Assembly: GCF_910588715.1 (NCBI RefSeq)
Contig: NZ_CAJURG010000015.1
Coordinates: 1-30,611 of the forward strand
Length of the DNA: 30,611 nt
Reading direction: 5' to 3'
From: an uncultured Clostridium sp.
GTDB taxonomy: Bacteria; Bacillota; Clostridia; Clostridiales; Clostridiaceae
Position 1 is the first letter of the stretch, and the number at the start of each line of letters is the position of its first letter. Shown one piece after another: positions 16,036 through 24,348 of this stretch. The notes beneath the pieces are model-generated. The model was not told the DNA's origin, made no database searches, and worked only from the letters and a program-made list of their open reading frames with translations. The translations under genes were made by a program, and so were the position numbers.

Positions 16036-18186
16036 TTATTTATCTAAAACATATCCGTAAGCTACTACCTTACCATCTTCTTTTTCAAGATAAACTCCTT
16101 GTATTTCTGGAGCAAATCCTGGGAACTTATTAATCCCCTCTTCTAAAATTGAAAAATATCTTTGAGCTACAACATTCCACCTTTCACCTGGAACTACACA
16201 AAATACTCCTGGTGGATAAGGAAGAGCACCTTCTAATGCTATTTCTCCAACTATATCACTTAAAGGTACTAATTTAGCATTATTTCTTTTAAGTTCAATA
16301 TTTGCTTCATTAGGATTCATAACGTATTCTGGAAGATACTCTCTTCTAAACAATAACTTTTGATAAGTCTTTGCATCATTTTTCTTATAAAAATCATGCA
16401 TTTCTTGACATAACTGTCTTATTGTATAACCCTTATAACGATTCTCGTATTTAGCATATAACTTAGGCAAAACTTTACTTAATGGAGCATCTTCATTTAT
16501 AAGTTTTTCAAATCTTACTAAATGATCTACAAGTCCCTTCATTTTTGAAGTACTTTCTGCTGGTGTTAATAAAAATAATATTGAATTTAAATCATTTTTC
16601 TCTGGCACAACTCTATGATCTCTTAAATAGTTTGCTAAAATAGTTGCTGGTATACCAAAATCTTCATACTCCCCAGTCTCTACATTTATTCCCGGTGTTG
16701 TTAGCATAAATTTATTAGGGTCTACAAAGTATTGATTTTCTCCATACCCTTCAAATGAATGCCACTTTTCCCCTGGATAAAATTTAAAAAACTCAATATT
16801 ATTTGCTATTTTTTCTGTAGAATAATCTTGCCATAACTTTCCTTTAACTTCAGGTGGAATAAATGGCTTTAATAATTTGCATCTTTCTAAAACATCTTTT
16901 CTAGCCTCTACACCAACCTTTATACAATCTGCCCAAAGTTTTTTTCCTGCTTCTCCATCTTGCATTCTTGCATTAACATCTAGTGCTGCAAATAAAGGAT
17001 AAAATGGACTTGTTGATGCATATAACATATAAGCATTATTAAATCTCTTATGATCTACATAACGCTTTTGACCCTTTAAATGGCTATCTTTTTTATGGAT
17101 TTGAGATGTTTGTGAAAATCCTGCTTGTTGTTTATGTATAGATTGTGTAACTAATATTCCAGGATCATCTGGCTTTAAATCTAATAATAATGGAGAACAC
17201 TCCCTCATCATTGGTATAAACTGTTCATATCCAACCCATGCTGAATCAAATAAAATATAATCACAAAGATGACCTATCTTATCAACTACTTGTCTTGCAT
17301 TATATATAGTTCCATCATAAGTTCCAAGTTGAATAACAGCTAATCTAAATGGTCTCTTTTCTTTTGCCTTTTCACTATCAACTTTAGCTGCTTCATTTCT
17401 TAAATACTCTTCATTAAAACAATGAGCATCTATTCCACCAATAAATCCAAATGGATTACGTGAAGTTTCTAAATATACTGGCTTTCCTGCAGATGAAACT
17501 AAAGCTGAATTATATATTGATTTGTGATTATTTCTATCAAATAAAACTAAATCACCTGGAGAAACTATTGCATTTATAACTACAGAATTAGATGTACTTG
17601 TTCCATTCATTACAAAATATGTTTTATCAGCATTATATACCTTTGCTGCATAAGCTTGTGCAGACATAGCTGGTCCTTCATGTATTAATAAATCCCCTAA
17701 ATCAACATCAGCATTACATATATCTGACTTAAATATGTTTTCACCAAAAAATTCATACATAGCCCTTCCCGCTGGGTGCTTAACAAAATATTGACCACCT
17801 TGATGACCAGGACAGGCAAATTGTAAATTTCCTCTTCTTGAATACTCACTTAAAACATCAAAAAATGGTGGTAACATCTCTTCTTCATATTTATCAGCTG
17901 CATTATTTAATTCTTCGCTAAATTTTTCCTCATTTAATTCATTAATATTTATTATTTTATGTACTTTATTTATTATTTCCTCATTAATTTCATTAGTTTC
18001 AGCTAAAACAAATATGGATATTCCAAATCTCGTATCATAAATATCGTTTATAATTTCTATATCACTTTCATTAACTACAGCAGCTGCTACATCAGTGTAG
18101 TCAGTTGTACCAACTTCTATGGTTTCTCTATCTGTAAAAAAATAATTTCTAGTTCTTTCGGTACAGGAAATCTTTAATGATTTCAT
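16036..18186 (-). CDS. speC: Ornithine decarboxylase, large SpeC/SpeF type
   Basis: A 716-residue PLP enzyme converting ornithine to putrescine and CO2, consuming a proton, in the cytoplasm. It follows the E. coli SpeC/SpeF sequence nearly colinearly: an N-terminal wing domain (1-110), FACPGHQGG at 123-131, GDLLIHEG, LFDRNNHKS, LFDSAWVGYEQF at 312-323, and the Schiff-base lysine K352 in SIHKQQAGFSQTSQIHKK. The C-terminal ALPYPPGVFCVVPGE block is present. The match favours ornithine over lysine or arginine. GGGGG before the ATG supports the start. No putrescine/ornithine antiporter is adjacent, unlike speF-potE. It is transcribed alone from a strong promoter with a leader of about 115 bases. 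Confidence 0.93.
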   Translation of the reverse strand: MKSLKISCTERTRNYFFTDRETIEVGTTDYTDVAAAVVNESDIEIINDIYDTRFGISIFVLAETNEINEEIINKVHKIININELNEEKFSEELNNAADKYEEEMLPPFFDVLSEYSRRGNLQFACPGHQGGQYFVKHPAGRAMYEFFGENIFKSDICNADVDLGDLLIHEGPAMSAQAYAAKVYNADKTYFVMNGTSTSNSVVINAIVSPGDLVLFDRNNHKSIYNSALVSSAGKPVYLETSRNPFGFIGGIDAHCFNEEYLRNEAAKVDSEKAKEKRPFRLAVIQLGTYDGTIYNARQVVDKIGHLCDYILFDSAWVGYEQFIPMMRECSPLLLDLKPDDPGILVTQSIHKQQAGFSQTSQIHKKDSHLKGQKRYVDHKRFNNAYMLYASTSPFYPLFAALDVNARMQDGEAGKKLWADCIKVGVEARKDVLERCKLLKPFIPPEVKGKLWQDYSTEKIANNIEFFKFYPGEKWHSFEGYGENQYFVDPNKFMLTTPGINVETGEYEDFGIPATILANYLRDHRVVPEKNDLNSILFLLTPAESTSKMKGLVDHLVRFEKLINEDAPLSKVLPKLYAKYENRYKGYTIRQLCQEMHDFYKKNDAKTYQKLLFRREYLPEYVMNPNEANIELKRNNAKLVPLSDIVGEIALEGALPYPPGVFCVVPGERWNVVAQRYFSILEEGINKFPGFAPEIQGVYLEKEDGKVVAYGYVLDK

Positions 18187-18308
18187 GTCTTTTCCCCCTA
18201 TCTACTTAATTTATATTTTTATAATTTACATAATAAATAAAATATATTTATTGTATTCTATAAATTAATATTATTTTTTATCGTATACCTTAATTATTTA
18301 TACAACTT

Positions 18309-18337
18309 AGTATAAAATATTAAGTGTGAGTTATCAA
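18309..18337 (-). promoter_or_regulatory. sigma-A promoter of the ornithine decarboxylase gene
   Basis: Minus-strand -35 TTGATA (18332-18337), 17-bp spacer and -10 TATACT (18309-18314). The start would be near 18302. Confidence 0.75.
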
Positions 18338-18357
18338 TAACTATAAATCTTATAAAA

Positions 18358-18398
18358 AAATAACATAAAAAAGCTACTTTTACTTTTTTATGTTATTT
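18358..18398. terminator. Hairpin terminator, 16-bp perfect stem
   Basis: AAATAACATAAAAAAG (18358-18373) pairs with CTTTTTTATGTTATTT (18383-18398). It lies 140 bases after the diguanylate cyclase stop and can act in both directions, insulating the decarboxylase promoter. Confidence 0.7.
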
Positions 18399-18538
18399 AA
18401 AAATTTTCTTTGATTTAATTATATATATCTATGAGAAATAAATTTAACTTTGTTTAAATTAATAATAGAGGAATAAAATATTTATTAGAAAATTTTTATT
18501 TAAACCTTTACCATGTAAATCAATCTTTTCTAAAACAT

Positions 18539-19969
18539 TTATATACAAGAAGCCTTAGATTCCTTATATCCTCTTTTATAATCATACATATTTTTATCAG
18601 CATTTTTATAAATATTTATCAAAGAAACAGTATTTCCTGATTCTCTAACTTCATATCCATATGATATATTTATTTCATAAAGGCTATTATCATTATATTG
18701 ACAAATCAACTTATCCATTTCCTTAAACTTTGTTTGTAATTCATTAATATTTTTATTATTTAAAATAGCTATGAACTCATCTCCACCCATTCTTCCTACA
18801 AAGCCTATTTTCCCAAAGCTTTTATACATTATGTTTGCAAATTCACAAAGCAATTTATCTCCAATATGATGACCATAATTATCATTAATATATTTAAAAT
18901 CATTTAAGTCAAAACATATAATTATAACACTAGATTTATAATTATATTCTAATTTTTCAAACATAATATCAATTGCTGCTCTATTACTAATATTAGTTAG
19001 TGAATCAGTATAAGCTAATTTTTGATTTTCTACAGCTTTAAAAAATAGCCTTACTCCTAATATAATAAATAATATACCAAACACAATAGCTAAGCCTTCT
19101 GAAAAGATAAAATCATTTAATTCTAATAAAAATTCTGATTCAGGTATAATAAACATCAAATTCCAATCTTTGCAATCTAATTCTATTGAACTTAAATAAT
19201 ATTGCTTATTATCTAGTTTGATTTTCATTAATTTTCTACTATTATTTTTTATTCTTTCTTCTATTAAATTCATATCATTTTCTTCATTACTTAATTGCTT
19301 AAAAAAGTTATTATCTTCAAAAATATACTGATTATTCTTATGTGCAATATAATCTCCATTTTTATTAATTAAAAAGCTGTATCCATTTGTACCAACTCTT
19401 TTATCCTCAAACATCTTATAAATTTTAGCTAAATCAAGAACACCACATAAAGCTCCGACCTTCTCATTATCTTTATATATAGATACACTTAAAGTTACAA
19501 TTGCTATCTTTTCATTCTCTTGGATAAATGGTTCAGTTAAAAATCTTTCGTTATTAATTACATCTCCAAAAAACTCTTCCGTTGACTGATCCTTTATTTC
19601 ATTTTTATCATCATTTGCATAATACACCTTCCCATTAGTATCAACAATCATAAAACGCTCAAAATTAAAAAACCTTTTATCATCTCTTAAAAAATCATAT
19701 TGTTCATCCCAATTCATATTATATATTTCTGGATAACTTTTTAAATAATTTAAAACCTCAAAATTATACTCAAAATACTGATCCACAAAATTTTTACATT
19801 CACTTGCATATTGATACAAATCATTTTCCTTTAATTTAAATTGTGATTTTCTATAATTATAAAAATTTAATCCATTTAATAATAATGTTCCAATAAAGCA
19901 TAAGAATGTCATAAAAATTATAATTATATCTATAAGCTTCACTTTGTATAAACTTCCCAATCCTCTCAT
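18539..19969 (-). CDS. Membrane-bound Cache-type sensor diguanylate cyclase (GGDEF)
   Basis: A 476-residue inner-membrane protein. A transmembrane helix at about 12-34 is followed by an extracytoplasmic double-Cache-like sensor (35-295) with MIVDTNGKVYYAND and GYSFLINKNGDYIAHKN blocks, a second helix at about 297-317, and a cytoplasmic GGDEF domain. The active-site motif GGDEF (395-399) and DLNDFKYINDNYGHHIGD are intact, so it should make cyclic di-GMP from GTP. The product-inhibition RxxD site, expected just before GGDEF, is replaced by GKIG, so feedback control is probably absent. The ligand is unknown. GGAGGG four bases before the ATG supports the start. It appears to be a single-gene unit. 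Confidence 0.92.
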   Translation of the reverse strand: MRGLGSLYKVKLIDIIIIFMTFLCFIGTLLLNGLNFYNYRKSQFKLKENDLYQYASECKNFVDQYFEYNFEVLNYLKSYPEIYNMNWDEQYDFLRDDKRFFNFERFMIVDTNGKVYYANDDKNEIKDQSTEEFFGDVINNERFLTEPFIQENEKIAIVTLSVSIYKDNEKVGALCGVLDLAKIYKMFEDKRVGTNGYSFLINKNGDYIAHKNNQYIFEDNNFFKQLSNEENDMNLIEERIKNNSRKLMKIKLDNKQYYLSSIELDCKDWNLMFIIPESEFLLELNDFIFSEGLAIVFGILFIILGVRLFFKAVENQKLAYTDSLTNISNRAAIDIMFEKLEYNYKSSVIIICFDLNDFKYINDNYGHHIGDKLLCEFANIMYKSFGKIGFVGRMGGDEFIAILNNKNINELQTKFKEMDKLICQYNDNSLYEINISYGYEVRESGNTVSLINIYKNADKNMYDYKRGYKESKASCI

Positions 19970-20135
19970 TTATCCCTCCATTATTAAAATACTATCTATA
20001 TAATACATAATATTCCTTTAACGCAAAATATTCAAATATTTTTATTTTTTTGTAACAATTAACAACTATTAAATAAAAATTTAGTAAGTAAGTTTTAAAT
20101 TTTAAGTAAATCAATGGATATTTTAATCAAAAAAA

Positions 20136-20157
20136 CTAGGTAATTTTTATTACCTAG
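20136..20157 (-). terminator. Terminator of the ABC transporter operon
   Basis: CTAGGTAA (20136-20143) pairs with TTACCTAG (20150-20157), followed on the minus strand by a run of seven T. It lies just past the permease stop. Confidence 0.85.
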
Positions 20158-20183
20158 CTTAAAGTATATAAAATTATTATTTT

Positions 20184-22697
20184 TTATTCATTAGATTTTA
20201 AAGCATCAATCATATTTACTTTTTTAAGCTTAATGTGCATTAAAAACATAACTATAACTGAAAATAATATAGTTAATAATGCAGATAGTATATAACTAAC
20301 AATTGAAATATTTGGATACATCATCATTGTATCTGTTTCCGCTGTATTAATTATAAATTTATGCAATAACTTTCCTAATACTGACCCTGTAATTACTCCA
20401 AGTAATGTTAAAATTATATTTTCTCTTGATATATACATAGTTACTTCATTATTAAAGAATCCAAGTACCTTAATAGTAGATAATTCTCTTATACGCTCTG
20501 ATACATTTATATTATTTAAATTATATAAAACTACAAATGCAAGAGACCCTGCTGCTACTATTATTACTACCATAACTAAATTCATACTATTATTTGAATC
20601 CTCTGTAGTTTTTTGAATTTGTGATTTTAAAGTAACATTAGCTACATTATCACACCCTAAAAGCTTTGAAGAAATTTCATCGTCACTTTCTTTATCATTG
20701 TTAAAGTTTATAAATTGAGTATTATATATAGGTTCCTTATTAAATATTTTTTTATAATATGATGGTGATACATATACATAATGACCCAGATAATTTTCAG
20801 TTATCTTACTTATCTTAACATCATAACTATCATTGCTTTCATTTTTTAATGTTATTGTATCATTAACAGATACCCCTAAAAGCTTAGCTAACTTTTCACT
20901 AATAATAACTCCATCATCATCTAATTTATAAACTTCTCCTGAAACTCTATCATCTAATAATATAAAATCATTAAATTTATCAACATCTTTTGGAACATAT
21001 AAACTTGCTATTTGCTTGTTCATTCCTTCTTTATTAAATGTTATTGATTCTTGATGAATATTTACACTATCCTCATACCCACTTATTTGATTTAATGTAT
21101 TCTCATAACCTTTAACCTCTTCATCACTAGAATTTGGATTAAATATTACCATAGCCTCGTATTTCCAAACTTTATCAAATTCTTTATTTACCATTCCCGA
21201 ATTAGAATCCTTTAACCCAAATCCAGTTACAAGTAATGCCATGCATCCTGCTATACCTAATACAGTCATTATCATACGCTGTTTATATCTGAAAATATTT
21301 CTTAAAGTTACTTTATAATTAAAACTTAACCTTCTCCATAATGGTGTAATTCTTTCTAATAATATTTTTTTCCCTATCTTTGGTGCCTTAGGCCTCATTA
21401 AATCGGCAGGCTTACTCTTTAGCTCAATCTTAATAACAAATATAGCTGCTCCAACAGTACATAAAATTGATATAACCATAGATTGAATTATATATGCTGG
21501 GTAATAATAAAGCGTTATTTTAGGTACATTATACATACTTCCATAAGCATTACTAATTATACTAGGCAGTACTGAACATCCAATTAATATTCCTAAAACA
21601 CATCCTAAAATACTTGCTATTGAAGCATATATTATATACTTCCAGGATATTTCCAAATCTTTATATCCTAAAGCTTTTAAAGTTCCTATCTCTAATCTAT
21701 TTTCTTCTACCATTCTAGTCATTGTTGTTAAACAAATTAATATTGCAACTAAAAAGAAAAATACCGGTAATACTGATGCAATATTCCCTAAACAATTTAT
21801 AGAATCCTTATATCCTGAATATCCAGGATTATCAGTTCTGTCAAAGAAATAATATTTACTTTCTCCTATACTATCAAGTGTACCTAAACTTTCATACATT
21901 GCTCCAAATTTATTTTTTAAATCATTCCTTATTTCTTCTGCTCTACTTATTGATCTATTAGCAAATAAATTTTCTAAGTACTTATTATTTTCTTCCATTA
22001 AATCTTCATATTCATCACTATAAGTATCTAAACCTTGTACATTTTTAAATCTTAAATAAATTTCTGTATATACATTCATAGAAATATCTTCACTATTTAA
22101 TACTGCAAAATAATCTATTGTTCCCTTTCCGATAGATGTAACCCCTCTTGAACCCTTTTCAATATATATTGGACTTTTTACTATTCCAACAACACTATAT
22201 TTGTCTTCTTTAAAAGATTTCATAGTTTCTTCATCAGATTCAATTATATACTCATCACCAAGCCTTAAATTTTCATCTAATTTAAAAGCTCTTTCATCTA
22301 ATGCTATTTCCCCTGGATTTTCTGGAAGCCTTCCCTCTACTACAATAAATTTATTTATATTGTTTTTAGAATTATATTCCATAAACTTTACTAATTTATT
22401 TTTATTTGTTAAATTAGCATCTATAGTATGTGTTCCATAAAAATCTAATATATTTTCATCACCTTTAAGTATTTCTAAATCATTATCAACTAATCCTAAT
22501 GTTGAAATAATTTTACTGTCCATAAGGTTTTGTGAATTATAAAATTTATTTATTGATTTATTCATATCAGGCTTTGTTGATTTTATTCCAGAGTAAAATG
22601 CAACACCTAAAAATATTATTACTAATATTGAAATAAATCTTGCCTTTGATGATGTTATTTCTCTTATTATTGATTTTTTATATGACTTTTTTTCCAT
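20184..22697 (-). CDS. ABC transporter permease, FtsX family, two-module
   Basis: An 837-residue membrane protein with a helix near the N-terminus (FISILVIIFLGVAFYSGI), a large extracytoplasmic domain, a first FtsX core of three helices with LEIGTLKALGYKDLEISWKY, a second helix and extracytoplasmic domain, and a C-terminal FtsX core with RELSTIKVLGF. This is the duplicated MacB/LolCE-like layout. Such transporters typically act as mechanotransmitters or export peptides, antibiotics or lipoproteins; the substrate is unknown. A GTG at 22715 is in frame, but AGAGGT 8 bases before the ATG at 22697 makes that the better start, 11 bases after the ATPase stop. It is cotranscribed with the ATPase. 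Confidence 0.9.
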   Translation of the reverse strand: MEKKSYKKSIIREITSSKARFISILVIIFLGVAFYSGIKSTKPDMNKSINKFYNSQNLMDSKIISTLGLVDNDLEILKGDENILDFYGTHTIDANLTNKNKLVKFMEYNSKNNINKFIVVEGRLPENPGEIALDERAFKLDENLRLGDEYIIESDEETMKSFKEDKYSVVGIVKSPIYIEKGSRGVTSIGKGTIDYFAVLNSEDISMNVYTEIYLRFKNVQGLDTYSDEYEDLMEENNKYLENLFANRSISRAEEIRNDLKNKFGAMYESLGTLDSIGESKYYFFDRTDNPGYSGYKDSINCLGNIASVLPVFFFLVAILICLTTMTRMVEENRLEIGTLKALGYKDLEISWKYIIYASIASILGCVLGILIGCSVLPSIISNAYGSMYNVPKITLYYYPAYIIQSMVISILCTVGAAIFVIKIELKSKPADLMRPKAPKIGKKILLERITPLWRRLSFNYKVTLRNIFRYKQRMIMTVLGIAGCMALLVTGFGLKDSNSGMVNKEFDKVWKYEAMVIFNPNSSDEEVKGYENTLNQISGYEDSVNIHQESITFNKEGMNKQIASLYVPKDVDKFNDFILLDDRVSGEVYKLDDDGVIISEKLAKLLGVSVNDTITLKNESNDSYDVKISKITENYLGHYVYVSPSYYKKIFNKEPIYNTQFINFNNDKESDDEISSKLLGCDNVANVTLKSQIQKTTEDSNNSMNLVMVVIIVAAGSLAFVVLYNLNNINVSERIRELSTIKVLGFFNNEVTMYISRENIILTLLGVITGSVLGKLLHKFIINTAETDTMMMYPNISIVSYILSALLTILFSVIVMFLMHIKLKKVNMIDALKSNE

Positions 22698-22708
22698 GAA
22701 ATTTACCT

Positions 22709-23410
22709 CTACCACTCAATTTCTTCAACTGAAAGAGGCTTAGAATTAATATTCATACTTCTAACCTTAGCATCATTAATTTTTATAACTCTATCAGCCA
22801 TTTGTGCAATTGCAGAATTATGAGTTATAACAACAACTGTTGTTCCCATTTTTTTGCATGTATCTTGTAAAGTTTTTAAAACTTGTTTACCTGTTTTATA
22901 ATCAAGAGCACCTGTTGGTTCATCACAAAGTAATAATTTTGGATTTTTTGCTATTGCCCTTGCAATAGAAACTCTTTGCTGTTCTCCACCAGATAACTGT
23001 GATGGGAAATTATCTTTTCTATGTCCAAGACCAACTAATTCAATCGTTTTCTCTACATCTAATGAGTTATTTGATATTTGCGTTGCAAGTTCTATATTTT
23101 CCCTTGCCGTTAAATTTTGAACTAAATTATAGAATTGAAATACAAATCCTACATCATATCTTCTATATTTAGTAAGCTCTTTATCCTTAAACTTTGATAT
23201 GTCTGTTTCATCAATTATTATTTTTCCTTCATCACAATTATCCATTCCACCTAATATATTAAGAATTGTTGATTTACCAGCACCGCTTGGTCCTAAAATT
23301 ACAACAAATTCTCCCTTTTCAATCGAAAAGTTAATACCATTATTTGCTACAACTATATTTTCTCCAATTTTATATCTCTTATATACATCCTTTACCTCTA
23401 TGTACGCCAT
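22709..23410 (-). CDS. ABC transporter ATP-binding protein (MacB/LolD type)
   Basis: A 233-residue ATPase that powers the FtsX permease encoded directly downstream. Walker A GPSGAGKST, Q-loop FVFQFYNL, signature LSGGEQQRVSIARA, Walker B LLLCDEPTGALD and the H-loop THN are all present. The ATG has GGAGAGAGG upstream. The promoter lies in the 216-base divergent gap shared with a TetR-family gene, whose product is the likely repressor of this pair. Confidence 0.94.
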   Translation of the reverse strand: MAYIEVKDVYKRYKIGENIVVANNGINFSIEKGEFVVILGPSGAGKSTILNILGGMDNCDEGKIIIDETDISKFKDKELTKYRRYDVGFVFQFYNLVQNLTARENIELATQISNNSLDVEKTIELVGLGHRKDNFPSQLSGGEQQRVSIARAIAKNPKLLLCDEPTGALDYKTGKQVLKTLQDTCKKMGTTVVVITHNSAIAQMADRVIKINDAKVRSMNINSKPLSVEEIEW

Positions 23411-23626
23411 ATAAATCTTCCTCTCTCCTTATTTTAGTTAGAGCTATTAAATAGACACCATGTACATTTAATAGTACAATAAATAGTATACAAAATTTAA
23501 TATTTATAGACAATAATCACATCTTTTAATAACGTTATTAAATGTACAATTTAAATTAATTTGTATATTTAATGACACTTATGTTTAAAATTATCTAAAT
23601 AAAATAATTTAATAAGGAGAATAATT
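23411..23626. promoter_or_regulatory. Divergent control region with palindromic operator candidates
   Basis: For the ABC operon, minus-strand -35 TTGTCT (23508-23513), 17-bp spacer, -10 TATACT (23485-23490). The perfect 18-bp palindrome TTTAATAACGTTATTAAA lies at 23525-23542, just upstream of that -35. In addition TGTACATTTAATA (23461-23473) occurs inverted as TATTAAATGTACA (23536-23548), and a variant TGTATATTTAATG lies at 23562-23574. These are plausible binding sites for the TetR-family protein encoded next to them. Confidence 0.6.
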
Positions 23627-24193
23627 ATGGCTGGTGTGAAAGGAAACCGTAGAATTATATATACTAAAAAGATTATTAGAGATAGTTTAATAGAACTATT
23701 ACAAGACAAAGACATTCATCAAATTACTGTAACAGACGTATGTAAAAAAGCTGATATAAATAGAGGCACTTTTTATACACATTATAAAGATTGCTTTGAC
23801 TTACTTCAATCTATAGAAGATGAATTATTTAATCTAATTATTAAATACATAGATGAAACTCCTGTTGAAGAATATTCAAACTCACTATTACTTAGAGTTC
23901 TTGAATTAATATCCGAAAATAAAGACTTATGTAAAATTTTATTTTGCAAACAAAATGATAATAGAATCTTAGAGAGAATTTTATCTGTTGCTAGTAAAGC
24001 TGACTTTGAAAAATTATGTGGTAATTCAAATAAATTCATTAAATCCAATATGGATTATTTTATAAGATATTCTGTTGGTGGTTGCATTTATGTTATTCAA
24101 GGTTGGCTTGAAAATGATTTACCCCACTCCCCTTTAGAACTCGTTAAAATCATTAATAGTGTTAATTCATTTGGCAATAACTTTGCCAATTAA
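23627..24193 (+). CDS. TetR/AcrR-family transcriptional regulator
   Basis: A 188-residue repressor-type protein. The N-terminal helix-turn-helix covers residues about 10-55 with ITVTDVCKKADINRGTFYTHYKD, the recognition-helix signature of the family. The rest is the all-helical ligand and dimerisation domain, with a hydrophobic GGCIYVIQGWL stretch near the end typical of this subgroup. AAGGAG before the ATG supports the start. It lies between and divergent from one ABC exporter operon and just upstream of another ABC gene, so it probably controls one or both. A hairpin with 7-bp arms TTGGCAA/TTGCCAA (24171-24189) overlaps its last codons, without a T-tract. Confidence 0.9.
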   Translation: MAGVKGNRRIIYTKKIIRDSLIELLQDKDIHQITVTDVCKKADINRGTFYTHYKDCFDLLQSIEDELFNLIIKYIDETPVEEYSNSLLLRVLELISENKDLCKILFCKQNDNRILERILSVASKADFEKLCGNSNKFIKSNMDYFIRYSVGGCIYVIQGWLENDLPHSPLELVKIINSVNSFGNNFAN

Positions 24194-24274
24194 AAATTAT
24201 AGATTTAATTATTTTTATTAATATAGTACTTATTTTCAATTAACAGAAATTTCATAATATTTATTTTTTAAAAA

Positions 24275-24283
24275 TGCTATAAT
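24275..24283 (+). promoter_or_regulatory. Extended -10 promoter of the one-piece ABC transporter gene
   Basis: TGCTATAAT is a perfect extended -10 element, about 65 bases upstream of the ATG. No good -35 is seen, which an extended -10 can tolerate. The gene therefore can be transcribed independently of the TetR gene. Confidence 0.6.
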
Positions 24284-24348
24284 ATGGATAATGTTTTTGA
24301 AATAAACGCGGTTATAATTTTAATTCTAATAGGAGGAATAAACAAAGT

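Larger units (their letters stand above)
18187..18538. other. 352-base intergenic region
   Basis: It holds the decarboxylase promoter and leader (18187-18337) and a perfect hairpin at 18358-18398 that serves as terminator for the diguanylate cyclase gene. The remaining 140 bases before the cyclase stop are A+T-rich with no ORF or structure that I can support. Confidence 0.6.

Noticed and set aside
18187..18302. Riboswitch in the ornithine decarboxylase leader
   Set aside because: The leader is A+T-rich without a stable stem or any conserved riboswitch core that I could recognise.
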